Below, piece by piece: positions 1 to 12,816 of a DNA stretch of 64,000 bases. Every line of letters starts with the position of its first letter. The stretch's first letter is position 1. The notes under the pieces are model-generated. The model saw only the letters and a program-made list of their open reading frames with translations. It searched no databases and was not told the DNA's origin. This stretch comes from Casuarina equisetifolia (lineage: Eukaryota > Streptophyta > Magnoliopsida > Fagales > Casuarinaceae), in NCBI GenBank assembly GCA_028551475.1, contig CM052361.1, positions 22,953,491 to 23,017,490 of the forward strand, written 5' to 3'. Made by a program: the position numbers and the translations under genes.

Positions 1-356
1 CAAATTACGGAAACAAATTAGTTATGCCCCTTCAAACAGCGTGCGATCAAACCTTTTTGTTTATTCGTAAATCATTGATTCTCGAAATGGAAATAATTTG
101 TTTCTAAAGTGTTGAAGTCTTAAAAATTAGAATATTTTGTTTTATAAAAGTTGACATTTAGCTTTAAAAGCTCAGTAAAACAAAAAAATAAAATCTAAAT
201 TCCTATTTTAACAGATAACCCTCAATTATCCTTTGACAGGCTTAAAAGATCCACTACGAAGCATGATAAGGAAAATGATTAAAAACTCATCATCGAGTCA
301 TTATCAATTCCACAGAACGCTCAACCTTAATTACTTTGATAACAAACACTGGACCA
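1..356. repeat. Repeat-derived flank upstream of the Rubisco activase relic
   Basis: There is no credible gene here. Roughly the first 115 bases resemble 21335-21455 closely enough to align by eye, in the same orientation. A stretch near 215-275 resembles 57405-57480. The interval is therefore built of locally dispersed, diverged repeats. No family assignment is possible from the sequence alone. Confidence 0.5.
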
Positions 357-968
357 ATGGCTACCGCGTTTTCAACAATAGGAAATACTAACAGAACTCG
401 ATCACCAAGTTCTCCCACCCCTATTTGCTGTATTTGTGTTCTTTCGAAGATGCTATTGAAAGTGAATGAGAAGAAAATGAAATCACTACCTATAAATTCT
501 CAGTACTCTTTGTATTCTATCTCTATGAAGTATGAAAAGGTAGCCCTTTTTGTTCTACAATTACATTAACATAGCCACAAAAAGAATGGAAAATGTTCAG
601 AAAAAAAGAAGAAATAAATAGTGGGAATACCTTCAATTTTGATCACATACGATGAGCTGAGATCTGGTGTTATGTCGAATTGTTTGGTTTGTTGAGCTTG
701 AGCTTGAGCTTGTGACGCAGATGAGCTTGAGCGTCTCTGGTTCTGGAGTTTTGGCCTCAAGCTCCCTCCCTGGGCAGCAGTTTAAAGAGGGTCGCTCACG
801 GTTCACCAACCCAAAAGTCGCATCTGGAAGTGTAAAGATTTTCGTACAGACCGATGAAGAAAAGCAGACCGACGAAGACAGGTGGAGGTCTTCCCTTCGA
901 TACTTCTGACAACCAACAAGACAGCACCGCAAAAAAGCACATGGTTGACTCGCTCTTTTCAGCTCAAA
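357..968 (+). pseudogene. Rubisco activase 5' fragment (pseudogene)
   Basis: This is a truncated copy of the first two exons of Rubisco activase. The frame opening at 357 (MATAFSTIGNTNRT) matches the transit-peptide start of the intact gene at 24335. After an intron-like gap ending in an AG at 719-720, the second block from 721 matches exon 2 of that gene (SGSGVLASSSLP, then SRFTNPKVASGS, then EEKQTDEDRW). The frame is lost just after the EDRW motif. The match continues in another frame (DTSDNQQDSTAKK, then MVDSLF) and stops near 968, before the ATPase domain. Because the intron is kept, it arose by DNA duplication rather than retroposition. With a frameshift and no AAA+ domain it cannot encode an active enzyme. 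Confidence 0.85.
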
Positions 969-984
969 GGCGTCAAAACGCGGA

Positions 985-1211
985 GTTGTGGAAAATGTCG
1001 CTGTCGACTATGATAAAGCATCTAAATGCGAAAATCAATGGAAACATGTAAAAGGGAGTGCTTTGGTGGTTGAAAACCCAAACAAAGAGTGCAATTTCAC
1101 CTTATATGGGTGGCGTGCTGGCGTGCTCATGGAAACCAAGACTTGCAATGGAAAGATACGAACAAACTTCCCTTGTAAGCTGAAGATGCAATGTTGGGCA
1201 TATGGAGCTAG
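985..1211 (+). repeat. Unidentified repeated unit, copy 1
   Basis: An open stretch joined to the activase relic reads as a short Cys-containing peptide (motifs KGSALVVENPN, TLYGWRAGVL, KTCNGKIRTN). I do not recognise the family. Diverged copies lie at about 20190-20370 and 21560-21760, sharing the blocks that encode TCNG and the following basic/Asn-rich segment. It ends exactly where the outer Copia LTR begins. It may be an exon fragment of a duplicated host gene or part of an unclassified repeat. Confidence 0.45.
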
Positions 1212-1818
1212 TATTAAATGCCCTGTTAGTAGTCCACATTAGCACTGCCACATCATCTTCATTAAAACACATGGTGAGACAGTGGACAGTTCTAGCCACA
1301 TTAGCCCTTCACATCACAAGCCCTGAGCACTGTCTTCTTGACCGAAAACACTAACTGACTCTACAAGAACTTGGCTGATAAGCTGGCATCGAGAAACCTT
1401 CCATTTATGGCAAGCCCTGAGCACTGTCTTCTTCACCAAAAACACCGACTGACTCTACAAGAACTTGGTTGACAATCCGGCATCAGGAAACCTTCTATTT
1501 ATGGCAGAATCGTCGCAATTCATCCATGTGCTTCGAAGAAGGCAAGACTTCTAACCTAATGACTAAATTGATGAAAGATTTGGGAAAGATTTCAAACTTT
1601 TTTGAATTCCTCTCAAAATTTGATTGAATCCCTTATCAGTTGTAAATTGTATATAATTATGCTAGGATTTTTATTTTTCTTTTTGTATAGATTGATTTAG
1701 TTTATAAATTAGACATCAATTATAGTCTATAAATAATCAAAATTGAAATCTCCTTTTTCGAAGCTAGGGTTTCGTATTCTTGAGAGTTTTACAATTTTCT
1801 AAAAAAAAATTGGTTTCA
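1212..1818 (+). repeat. 5' LTR of the outer Copia element
   Basis: It aligns with 19418-19894 over most of its length; shared blocks include the start TAxxAAATGCCC and the CTAGGGTTTC block near the 3' end. It is followed within a few bases by a tRNA-Met-type primer-binding site. The start is now TA rather than TG in both LTRs. The exact 3' end is uncertain by a few bases. Confidence 0.75.
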
Positions 1819-1821
1819 ATT

Positions 1822-1833
1822 TGGTATCAAAGC
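1822..1833 (+). other. Primer-binding site (initiator tRNA-Met type)
   Basis: TGGTATCAAAGC differs by one base from the classic plant Copia site TGGTATCAGAGC and lies directly downstream of the 5' LTR, which fixes the element's orientation. Confidence 0.8.
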
Positions 1834-2739
1834 TTTATGGCCATAGCCCCTATTCAATCCCTTTTGAATTTCACTCCAATGATTTAAAAATAGTCCAATT
1901 TCATTACCACCCACTCCATTGCCCCTATTCACACTAGCAATATCTCAATTCCAACCACCGGCATGGTCTTAAAAGGCCAAATTACAAGGTCTAAAAAGCC
2001 AAGATTCTACCGTATCTTCACATAACAAAGCTACTTCCAAATGTCAATGGATTGTGACCATGCCTTGCTAAATTTGCTACCATCACTGACACTGGCAATT
2101 CTATCATTTAGGTCACTAATACCAACTACCTGTTTAGATGGCTAAAATGGGACCAAATTGCTCTTAGCTTGCTTCTTAACACTTGTTTGAATGCTATCGT
2201 TAGCCAATTACTGAAACAAGAGATGTTAATCGATGTTTGCTATGCCCTAGTGGTGGAGTTTGCTGCCTAAAGCTTTACTTGTGCTTCTAGCCTCTATCTT
2301 TGGATCTAAGCAATCACCAAGGGCCACTGATTGATGTCCAAGAGATCAACCCTCTAGTGGATGAACTTGGCAACATGGATTAGGTCATTAAAATATGCTT
2401 TGAAAAATGACATCAATGTCTAGGGCATGCTTCATTCCCCATTATATTAAAAATGATCCAAAATAATAAATAAATTTTGTAGACAATTTTCCTAACACTT
2501 ACAATATTTGTTGAATTAGCAAAAGTGCAAAACACACTCATCCCCCAACAAATCACAAATCTTAGGGTCCACCAAATCTTATACATTTTAAAATTGGGGG
2601 ACCTACCCTACTATTATCTCACTCATGTAACAAATATTATATTGTCTTTATAGATTATTTTTCCAAATTTTCATGAATTTACACTTTCCAATCTCTCACT
2701 TAACTTTTCTCTATATTTCAACAATTTTGTCTCCTTGTT

Positions 2740-4797
2740 GAGAATCAGTGCAGTTCAAAAATTAAATATATTCAATGTGATGATGTTGTTGAATTTACCT
2801 CTATAGATTTTACGACCAAACTCTCACAATTAGGTATCTATCAGCACCTATCCAATCCTTATGCTCCTTTTCAAAATGGGTCTGCAAAATGTAAACATTG
2901 TCACATAATTGAAATTAAGCTTTCAATACTCCAACAGATCTAGATCCCACTATGTTATTGGGACTATGCTTTTGAAATTGCAGTCCATATCATTAATAGG
3001 CTCCTTACTCCAATTCTTGATAACAAGACACCATGGGACTTATACTTTGGGCAATCACCATCCATATCTCATCTAAGAGTCTTTGGATGCCTTGTTGACC
3101 CATATCTTTGGCTTTATACCAAACAAAAATTGGAACCTTGATCTAGTCCTTACATTTTCTTCAAACATCCTTGAAGTTAAAAGGGTTATCATTGTTTTTG
3201 TCCTAAAACAAAGCATTTTTTGTTTTCGTAGATGTTATCTTTGACAAGACTTAATTTTCATTTCTTAACTATCTCCGTTGCCTACTTCATCAAGGATTAT
3301 CTACATCCCTTAACAAATTTTATTTTCATCCTGGCCACTTGTTCCTAACAATGATGCCTCATAATGGCCTTCGCTCAATGCCTTTAATTCTGCCTATCTT
3401 TCTAGGCCTTCTTCTCCAGCACCACCTATGTATACTCCTTCAAGGCACCCTCCACCTTCTTCTACTATCCTTCCTAGCCATCCTATGACCACATGCCTCA
3501 AAGGTGGTACTATTTCAAGGTGAACACTAATATGCTAACATAACTACACCTTAATATGCATCCTTATAAGGAATCTTCATGCTTCACCAAGGCAAATTCC
3601 TCTCTAGAATGGCATAAAGTCATGGCTAAATAACATACTATCTTATTTAAAAATTAAACATCTGACATTATTCCTCCCTCCCTAATATTACACCTATAAG
3701 GTGTAAATGGGTTTACAAAATCAAATTATGCTTCAATGGTACTCTTGCATGTTATAAGGCCTATTGGGTTGCCAAAGAATGTCTTGGCATTGACTATTAT
3801 AAAAACTTTAGTCCAATGGCCAAACCCATGACCATCTGCACCCTACTTTATCTAGCTTACTATAAAGGTTGGACTATTAGGCAACTTAATGTCAAAAACA
3901 CACCTTCTTATAAAGTAACCTTGATGAAACTATCTTTATGCACCAACCTCCAAGATTTGTTGATCCTGAACAACCTAACTCCATTTACTACTGACGTTGT
4001 TCCTTATATGGATTAAAACAAGCTCCCTATGCTTGGAATCATCGTTTAACCCAATTCATAGTCAAACTCGACTTCTCTATTTAAAGGGGTTATAACTCTT
4101 TATTCATTCTTCATCTTGATCAATGTATCATCTTTATACTTGTCTATCTTAATGACATTATTTTGTTAGAACTAATAATGCCCTCTTTACTCATATTCTA
4201 ATTTAATATAAAAAAAATTGACATCAAGGATCTTAGTGACCTTTATGTTTTTATAGGGATTAAAGCTCTTCCCACACCCATTGGCATTTTACTACATCAA
4301 GCCAAATTTTTCCAAGATATCCTTAATCGTACCTAGATGGACTCTACTCCATGTGCCACAGGCCACCCACTATCAATCCATGATGGTGAACCCTTTCTTA
4401 ATCCCACCCACTACTGTAGCATAATGGGTGCTATTCAATATCTTACATTTACATGGTCTAATATTACTTGCGCCATCAACACTATACGTCAATGCATGCA
4501 TGCTTCCACTACTGCTCATTAGATGTTTGTCAAACAAATTCTTTGTTTTCTTACAAATACATTGTGTTACAGCCTTCACCTTACCAAATTATCTTCCAAT
4601 CAATTATATGAAAATTCTGATGTAGGATGGGCTAATGATTATGATGATCGAAAGTCCATTAGTGGGTTTTGCATCTTTCTAGGTTCCAATCTTGTGTCAT
4701 GAAGCTTTCACAAGTAGAAAATTGTTGTCAACTCTAGCACTGAAGCAAAATTCAAAAGTCTGGATGATACTACTACTGAATTAATCTAGATTGAACC
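2740..4797 (+). pseudogene. Copia polyprotein remnant (integrase, reverse transcriptase, start of RNase H)
   Basis: This is a degenerate pol region with many stops. In order I can follow integrase-like sequence (IQCDD near 2775; APFQNGSAK near 2865; the FEIAVHIINRLLTP block near 2965; HLRVFGCLVDPYL near 3070). Then come reverse transcriptase blocks (FSPMAKPMTICTLLYLAYY near 3810, VYLNDII-like near 4140) and the RNase H start (WANDYDDRKSISGFCIF near 4630). It stops at 4797, where another element inserted. Gag, expected at 1840-2700, is too decayed to place with confidence. It is non-functional. Confidence 0.75.
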
Positions 4798-6587
4798 TAT
4801 TGGATCCTATAGTAACCTAAGAAGGGGGGATGGATTAGGTTTATCAAAAATAATGTTGTCTTTTTCATTTTTCTTGTGTTTAAAAATTTTGGCAATAAGC
4901 AAAATTATAACAAAGAAGTGCACACAATAATAAACACACAAGAACACAATTTTTGGTAAGTGGTTTGGCCTAAACCACCTCAACACCTACTTCACCCCAG
5001 TCTAGCAATTTGCTAGAGTCACTTTCTAATCAATTAACCAATTAATTACAAAGGTTATCCAAACCCTTACAAAGGATAACCAATCCCTCAAACTTAGTTA
5101 CGAATATTCACCCCAATATTACAATATTGGAACTAAGCTTCTATGAAGTATGCAAGATTTAGTTCAAAAACCTTTGACATACCCTACTAGGTTATTACAA
5201 AGTGATTTGGACAAAAGCCCTAAATTTGTTTAAACCCTAGCTCTATCTACTTGTTAAAAATCAACTCAATAATACAGTATATTGAAGTAAAAATTGATTC
5301 ACTAACAAGTAAGTAATAAGCTTAGAAAATAGTCACCCAATGAAGAACAAATTCGTGAGTTGGATGAACTTGAATGAAAAGTATGAGATGATTGACATGA
5401 GCTTGTTTTCTCTATGATTTTCGGCCCATTAAGCAATGAAGAAAATAATGTACTTCAACAACATCAAATAAACTAACCTTTTACTTCTAAAGAGATTTTC
5501 TAGCACCTCTAAGCACCATCACATCCTTTTCCTGTTGTAGTAGCTTCTCCCTCTTTTCTTTGTCCATTTTCAAGCTATTAGGAGGCTAAGAGAAAAGCTG
5601 GTCATTCTATCTCTAAGTCATTAAAAATCAAGGTCCAAAATGGCATCGTTTGCCCAGGTTTTAAGTTACATAATTCAAAGCTTCGCATACCAAAAACTAG
5701 GTTACCAGGTTAAGTTTCCAAGTCTCTTTTGAATCCTTCTTATTCTATTCAATCTTGAATCAAATCATTGTGGGTGCTTCATAAATTGATAGATAACCTT
5801 CTTGCTTATAAAAGCCCTTTGAAATCATCTTCAAAAACCCTCTAATCTACTTCCAATTTCACTTTTTAACAACTAGGGCTAGAACTCATAAACTCCATAA
5901 TTTTTTCAAATTAATCATCTCTAACTAGTGGGTCTTCGATTTTTGTTCACAGGAATCTTCTTCTCTTCATTAGCTTTCCAATGAGCAATTTTATAGCTTG
6001 ATCGGAGTTGAAATTAGTGGCCAAATGAAGCGGCGAAATCATGGTGAATGGATAGGTTAGGCATGGAGTTCATGAATTGGGTTATGGGCTCTTAAGTGGT
6101 CACAGGTCACAAGCATGCTTGTGGGTCTGTTGGTCGTTCCTACAGGTCATAGGTGAGTAGTCGAGTCACACCTCTAAGTTGGGTCGCATTTCACACAAGC
6201 CTGAGTCACACTTCACACAGGTTGGATTGCTTGCATGTGGCCTTGGATCACACATGTGGGTCACTCCTCTAGTCTGAGTCTATCTCACAACTAGGTCACA
6301 CCTACATGAGCTTGACTCATTTAATCCCGATCTAGGTTAGGTTTATAAGCATGCAGACTAGGCTATGTTCACACGAGCTAAGTTTCAACTTTTAATCATT
6401 TTCTTGCACATTAATCAATTATATCAAGAAATGTATGAACTTAGTTACTTTATAATATCATTAATTGATATTATAATTTGTACACTTTGTACTTCCTATG
6501 ATTTTATTTTGCACTTATGGAAAATATATTTCAACAAATATATTCATAAATAAATTTTGTCACAAACAAAACCCTTATTTTCCAACA
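4798..6587 (-). repeat. 3' LTR (left) of the minus-strand Copia element
   Basis: About 1.79 kb, aligned with the right LTR from 17463. Shared landmarks are the AACCTAAG block near the left end, the CACACAAGAACACAATTT block, and the GTTTCAACTTTTAATCATTT block near 6380. It carries roughly 190 bases near 5580-5770 that the right LTR lacks. Its last 170 bases (6416-6587) do not match the right LTR but do match 12817-12986. It is followed by a purine tract on the minus strand. Confidence 0.8.
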
Positions 6588-6602
6588 ATCTCTCCCTTTT
6601 TT
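6588..6602 (-). other. Polypurine tract of the minus-strand Copia element
   Basis: On the minus strand an AAAAAGGGAGAGATT-type purine run lies directly before the LTR start TGTTGG at 6587. This is where plus-strand priming is expected. Confidence 0.6.
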
Positions 6603-7074
6603 ATAATGACAAAATATCTCAATAGTATGGCACATTTCACCAATCAATTAATCATGTTTTTCATGAAGATGTACACAGCCAACATTGCAAAGGTTTATCA
6701 TAGTTTAATTACAAGCTATCATGTGATTCGAGTTGACATGATCAGTAAGCAAATCCTATTCATGTTTCTAATTCAACAAACATCATGGAACACATAGGTT
6801 TGTAATTTTGCAAACTATGTGCTAGAGAGATATCCTACATTCTGCACTTGTAAAGTTAGAAATGAGACTAATGATGTGCAACTATTTTCTCTCCCCCTTT
6901 TTGTCATAAGCAAAAAGATGTCTAAGCAAGGAATTAGGAAAAAAATCACTAGTAAAAGGATAAAGTTAGGATACTAACCGAGTGTTGCTGGAGTAGAGTA
7001 GCTCCCCCTTAAATTGAACAATTTGGATAACAACAAAAGAGCATAAAATATTGCAATAACTAAGAATAGCGAAT
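6603..7074. other. 3' untranslated region of the minus-strand Copia element
   Basis: This AT-rich stretch lies between the end of the decayed polyprotein and the polypurine tract. I see no conserved coding motif in it. Short open frames on the plus strand look like chance. Confidence 0.5.
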
Positions 7075-10000
7075 TCAAATATTTATAGGGGCTAACAATC
7101 CAAGCTTTCTTTTAAGAGCATCAAACCTTTCTTTAGATAAAGGTTTGGTTAGGATATCAGCAATTTCCTGATTCGTGCACACAAATTAAAGCACAACATC
7201 TCCCTTTTTAACATGATCCCTGATGAAATGATGTCTAATTTCTACATATTTAGTTTTAGAATGCTGTATGGGATTCTTGGTGAGGTTAATGGTACTAGTG
7301 TTCTCACATTTTAATGGAACTTTCTTTGATGATATACCATAATCTTCTAATTGTTGTCTCATCCACAAGATTTAAGCACAACTACTAGTAACAGCTATGT
7401 ATTCAGCTTTGTTGGAGGATAAAGCTACACAATTTTGTTTCTTGGAATGTCAAGAAATAAGAATGTTTCTGAGATAGTGACATCCACTTTTCTATCTAGT
7501 TAGCAGCTAGCATAATCTGAATCACTAAAGGCATACGAGTTCAAAGTTGTATCTCTAGGATACCATATTCCTAACAAGACTGTGTCTCTAAGGTATCTAA
7601 AAATTCTTTTTACAGCAACTAGGTGTTATTCTTTTAGGTTTGATTAATACCTAGCACACAGGCACACACTAAACATAATATTAGGTCTAGATGTAGTCAA
7701 GTACAACAAAGATCCAATCATTCCACGATATGATTTAGAATCTACGCTAATTCCATCTTCATCATTAGATAATGATAAAGAGGTGCTCATAGGTGTGTTC
7801 ATTAGTTTAGAGTCATGCATCTTATGTTTCTTAAGCAATTCATTTGTGTATTTCGTTTGACTTATAAAAGTTTCTTTGTTTGTTTGTTTGATTTCCAGCC
7901 CAAGAAAGTATGTTAACTCACCCATCATGCTCATTTCAAATTCACTTTGCATGTATGCAACAATGTCATCAACATATATTTGAACAATAAAAATTTTCTT
8001 TTTTTTATTCTTTATAAATAAGGTGTTGTCCACTTTCCTTTTTCTAAAACCATTATCAATCAAGAAGGAGCTTAGTTTATTATACCATGCCTGTGGAGCT
8101 TGTTTTAAACTATATAAAGCTTTTGATAGTTTAAAAACATGATTTGAATGAATCGGATCCTTAAATCCAAGTGGTTGTTTAACATACACCTCTTCCTTTA
8201 TAATACCATTCAAAAATGCACTCTTGACATCTATTTGAAATAAGGTAAAGTTCATACAACAAGTAAAGGCAAGTAAGATCTTAATTGCTTCTAACCTAGC
8301 CACTGGTGCAAATGTTTCATCATAATCAATTCCTTTTTCTTAACTATATCCTTGTCCTACTAATTTGGCCTTATTTCTAGTGATAGTACCATTTTCATCT
8401 AATTTATTTCTGAATATCCATTTTATGCCTATAATCAGATGATCATTTGGTTTAGGAACTAGATTGGAAACCTTACTACTTTCAAACTGGTTTAGTTCCT
8501 CTTGCATAGCAAGGAACTAGTTTTCATCTTCAAGAGCCTCATCTACTTTCTTTAGCTCTACTTGAGATAGAAAGGCTTAATGTTCACATGTGTTGTGAAC
8601 CCGAGACCTTGTGCTTACTTTAACATTAGGATTTCCTATGATGTGATCTTGGTCTATTTCATTTCTTACTCTAGGAAAGGAAGGTTCCCTAGTTTCAGAC
8701 TCCCCCTCAACTTCAACCTTATTTGGAACACTCTTAGTTCAAGTATTCTCTTCGATTTCTAGAATACCGTGACAGTCATCCTCAAATTTAAAATGGATTG
8801 ACTCTTTTGCAACTAAAGTTTGTTTATTGAACACTCTATATGCCTTACTTGTATGAGAATATCCAAGAAATATTGCTTCATCACTTTTGGAATCAAATTT
8901 CCCAAGTGATTCTTTTTCGTGATTTAAAACAAAACATTTGCTACCAAAAACATGAAAATATGAAATGTTTGGTTTTTTTTCAAAGAATAATTCAAAAGGT
9001 GTCTTTCTCAAAATCAGTCTTACTAGAACATGATTTGAAATATAGCAAGTTATATTTACAGCTTCTCCTCAAAAGTGTTTAGGAAGATTATATTCACACA
9101 TCATGATCCTAGCCATTTCTTGAAGAGTTCCATTTTTCCTCTCAACAACACCATTTTGTTGAGGTGTTCTAAGAGCTGAAAAGTTGTGTGAAATGCCATT
9201 TTTTGAAAAGAATTTTACAAAAAGTTTTTTTCAAACTCACCACCATGATCAGTTCTTATTTTTGTGATTGAAAGATCTTTTTCATTTTGAACCATTTTAC
9301 AAAATTTAGTAAACTTCTCAAATGCCTCATCCCTTCTAGCAAGTAGATATGTCCATGTGAATCTAGAATAATTGTCTAGAATGACTAAGACATAATATTT
9401 ACCATTTAGTTTTGCTATTCTCATAGGACCGAAAAGGTCCATGTGTAGTATCTCTAATGGTCTAGATGTACTCACCATAAGCTTTGACTTAAAGCTACTT
9501 TGTGTATGTTTACCCTTAATGCACGCTTCACATATTCTATCATTGTTAAACTCTAAAGATGGAAGACCTTTACTAGGTTATACTTACACAATTTTTCTAT
9601 TAACCCTAGACCCGCATGTCCTAGCTTTCTATGCCACAACCAAGCATCAACATTTTTATTTACAACCAAGCATGTTTGTTCAACATTCAATTTACTTAAA
9701 TCAAGCACATAGATATTGTCTTTTCTATTTTCAACAATCTTCATTTTATGTTCAGCATGCTTAATAAGACAATTTTCTTTTTCAAATTTTATCTTGAATC
9801 CTCTATTACATAGCTGACTTATGCTAAGTAGATTAAACTTTAGCTCATTTACAAGCAAAACCTGATATATAAGTAGGGTATTAGGATTACCTATTCTTCC
9901 CATTCCTTTTATTCTTCCTTTGGAGTTATCTTCAAAAGACACTGTACTTCCATTTTTCAACTCAAGTATTGAAAAGGGCTCCTTCATCCCAATCATATGC

Positions 10001-10128
10001 CGAGAGTAGCCACTATCCAAAATTCACATGTTTTTGAGCTTTTTGTTTTTTACTTATGCACTCATAACCTACAGAAACAAATTTAACCATTGAAGTGCTT
10101 GGTATCCTTTTTATTTTGGGTTCATGAG
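7075..10128 (-). pseudogene. Copia pol pseudogene: protease, integrase, reverse transcriptase, RNase H
   Basis: Minus-strand pol, interrupted by several stops and frameshifts. Protease: LDSGYSRHM at about 10018-9990, where the usual Cys/Ala after DSG is Tyr. GAG-pre-integrase: WLWHRKLGHAGL near 9630. Integrase core: LHMDLFGPMR near 9440 and IRTDHGGEFEK near 9230; later MRKTPFELFF near 9010. Reverse transcriptase: IDVKSAFLNGI near 8230, YSLKQAPQAWY near 8100 and the catalytic YVDDI near 7975. RNase H and C-terminus: NPIQHSKTKYVEIRHHFIRDH near 7275, then a stop at 7183, then ADILTKPL to a final stop at 7075-7077. Non-functional, but only moderately decayed compared with the outer element. Confidence 0.9.
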
Positions 10129-11378
10129 TGATAACTCTATTTTTATAGAGTTATTTTATCTATTTTAGGCAATAAATAACCTTAATAATTGTGAGAAAAC
10201 ATTTTAACTTCTCTTTATTTACTTAAATTTATCTTGTTTATGTAGCACAAAGAGGCAAGGAGAAAAGGAATGAACATGGAGAACCTGATGCTTATTGTGT
10301 GGCAAAATCGTAATATCAAGATCAAGAGAGTCAAGATGGGCTTGGGCTTTAGATAATTGTATTTAGATTTTATTGTTATTGGGTTTTCTAAATAATTAGA
10401 AAACCTAATCATATTAAGAGTTCAAAGCCTAATTAAATTAAGAGTTCAAAACCCAATTGTTTTAGATCTCTAAAACCCAGCTCTACTAGGATAGGAGATA
10501 GATCTAAACCTAAACCCTATTTAAGAGAAGAGAAGAGGCAAAAGAAGGGGGAGGAGGAAATTGAGCACAACTTAAGAAAGAGGCCAAGAATTCAAGGTTT
10601 TCTTGAAGAGAAGACAAAAAGGGTGACAGACTTCTTGTTCTTGGATTCAAGATGCCTTCTTTATTTCTTATTACCATTCTTCCTTATTATTTTTTTATGT
10701 TTTAGTTTATTTTTGTTAGAGCTATGATGTAACCTAATTATGATGGTATGAATCTTATGATTATTATGTTTTGCAAGATATTTTATTTATGTGAAGTTAC
10801 ATATTACGGAGTTTAATGCTTTTAGGTGATTAGCTACCACTTAGATGACTTGATTTGCATGTTAAAGACCGACAGGAAATAGCATGCAGTTGCTTCTTGT
10901 AATATGTAACCATAGATTAAATATAGATAGACATATACCATATTGTTTGTATGGCTTTCGGTGTAAACTAGGAATATTCATAGATCCTAATGCATTTGGT
11001 TTATTTCAATTTACATATAGAGATATAGTGAATTAATGAACTAAATAGGTTTGCTATACCTAGACATAGGATAGTAAATAAAGTAGGAAATTCCGCCATC
11101 ACATAGATATTATCTCTTTTGCAAGCATAAATAATCAATATTAGTACCTAGTAATTATGGTGAAGTCATATGCTCTAACATATTTCTTTTATTAAGTTTT
11201 CTTAGACTTAGTTAGTTAATCTATCATCCATCAATTTGGTTTGCTAGATAAATTCTAGGAGTTATTCACCGTTAGTAATTAGTTGGTCTAGTAATCACCA
11301 ATCTCTGTGAGACGATATCTTTCTTATCATTATATTACTTGTTCGACATGTTCACTTGCATATAAAATTCACCGAATA
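10129..11378 (+). mobile_element. Solo LTR, family X copy 1
   Basis: A 1250-bp block starts TGATAACTCTAT and ends CACCGAATA. It is flanked by perfect 5-bp direct repeats ATGAG at 10124-10128 and 11379-11383. Its reverse complement is 14250-15501. The first 25 bases form a short palindrome around CTATTTTTATAG. It has no internal domain and no partner LTR in the same orientation, so it is best read as a solo LTR left by LTR-LTR recombination. It interrupts the Copia gag-pol junction. I cannot assign the superfamily. Confidence 0.8.
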
Positions 11379-12310
11379 ATGAGTGTTAGTTTGACTTAGA
11401 TTTTTGTCATTCTTAGGCAGCCAAAGTTTCTTTACTTTGTAAGCCTTTCTAAGCCTTTCTAAGCCTTACGGGACATTTATCAAAACTATGACCAATATAA
11501 TTGCAAAAAAAAACATTTATCATTATGTAGCGGAATTAAACATTCTTTTTCTTTAAAGAAATGAGTAAATGATTTTGATTTGTCATTCAATTTATATCCT
11601 AGTCCAGCTTTATCAAATAGACCTTTTTGAGAATTTAAAATCTTATATAACATGCCACTACTCTTTATGAATTTATTTAGCAGCAAATTAGTTGCATCAA
11701 GTTTTGACCTTAAATCATTATTTTCTTTTTCTAGCTTAAGGACTTTACTTTTAAGATTTTCAACACACACATATGAGTTATTTTCAACACGTATTTCAAC
11801 ATCAAAACATGCATTGTTATCATAGAAAGTTTCTGTTTTTATGTTCATGTATTCAGATTTATTTTGTTTCTCATACATATCACTCATACAAGCATCATAC
11901 TTCATAAATGCATTAGCAGGAATAATGATGTTGTCATGTATTGAAATTGAAGTACTTTTTTGTTCAGCTTCATCTTTACACACCATAGTTTCTATGCTTT
12001 GTTTATTATGTACATTAGTTAAAACATTTTGATTAACATGTACAAAAGTCATCATTTTCTGTTTTTTAGATTTATTTTTTGCTTTTAACTTTTTGTACTT
12101 ATCTTTTAGTCTATTTGCATACTCAACTACATCAGAAAATGCAGTTTCTAAACTAGTGTTTATATGAAGAAACAGTTTAGAATCATTTATCACATTATTG
12201 TCTTCCTCAAGAGTTGCTGTCGTAATTAGGCATAGGTGTGTAACTTCTTCTTGAGTTTTTTCATCAGATGAGGAGTTCTCATCATCCCAGGCAGCAATCG
12301 TAGCTCTCTC
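11379..12310 (-). pseudogene. Second Copia gag fragment (coiled coil and zinc knuckle)
   Basis: The minus-strand reading frame covers a Ser/Asp-rich acidic segment (AAWDDENSSSDEKTQ near 12285), a Lys-rich coiled coil (ANRLKDKYKKLKAKNKSKK) and a Leu-rich heptad stretch (NLKSKVLKLEKENNDLRSKL). It ends in a broken CCHC-like knuckle near 11500 (NDKCFFLQLYWS). The gag N-terminal half and first knuckle are missing. The frame runs into the solo LTR insertion at 11378 and resumes at 10128 as the gag-protease linker. It duplicates the type of gag seen at 13938-17187. Confidence 0.7.
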
Positions 12311-12444
12311 TCTCTTTCATTTCGGTAGTCATCCATAATGTGCTTTTAAGGCATCAAGTGAATAAGTGAGACTATATGTAAGTGAAACGGTGAGTTTCAT
12401 CACCAGTCGGGCTCACTTATCTACTTAACAGATAAGCGGGTCAT

Positions 12445-12605
12445 AGGCTGAGAACATAACCAGGCTGAATATAACCAGGCCAAATATAACTAGGCCGAGA
12501 ACATAACCAAGCTAAATATAACCATGCCGAGAATAAAGACAAGCTGAGAACATCACTAGGCCGAAAACATAACTAGGCTGAATATAACCAGGTCGAGAAT
12601 ACAAT
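12445..12605. repeat. Minisatellite, 15-17 bp unit
   Basis: About ten imperfect head-to-tail copies of a 15-17 bp unit resembling ATAACCAGGCTGAAT or its variant ending CCGAGAAC. It lies in the gap between the second gag fragment and the LTR-like fragment and has no coding potential. Confidence 0.8.
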
Positions 12606-12816
12606 ATCAATCCAAGAATGATATAATATAAGTTCTTGATAGAACTAAGGTTTGTTCTAGAAATAGAGTCATATACTTCAACCTTCATTAAAGCAAAAGC
12701 AAGTATCATTTTTTCTTAATCATAATGTATGACATATTTAAAATTTTGTAAGCCTTGTTCTCAAGACATTATATGATGAAATTAAATAAATCATTTCTTA
12801 ATGTCACTATAATGAC
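12606..12816. other. AT-rich spacer, no gene seen
   Basis: AT-rich sequence between the minisatellite and the LTR-like fragment. It may be diverged LTR sequence, but I cannot align it with either long LTR. Confidence 0.35.

Noticed and set aside
11486..12193. The 235-codon minus-strand frame as a host coiled-coil protein or an env-like gene
   Set aside because: Its Lys-rich coiled coil, knuckle remnant and position match the gag of this Copia family, also seen at 13938-17187.
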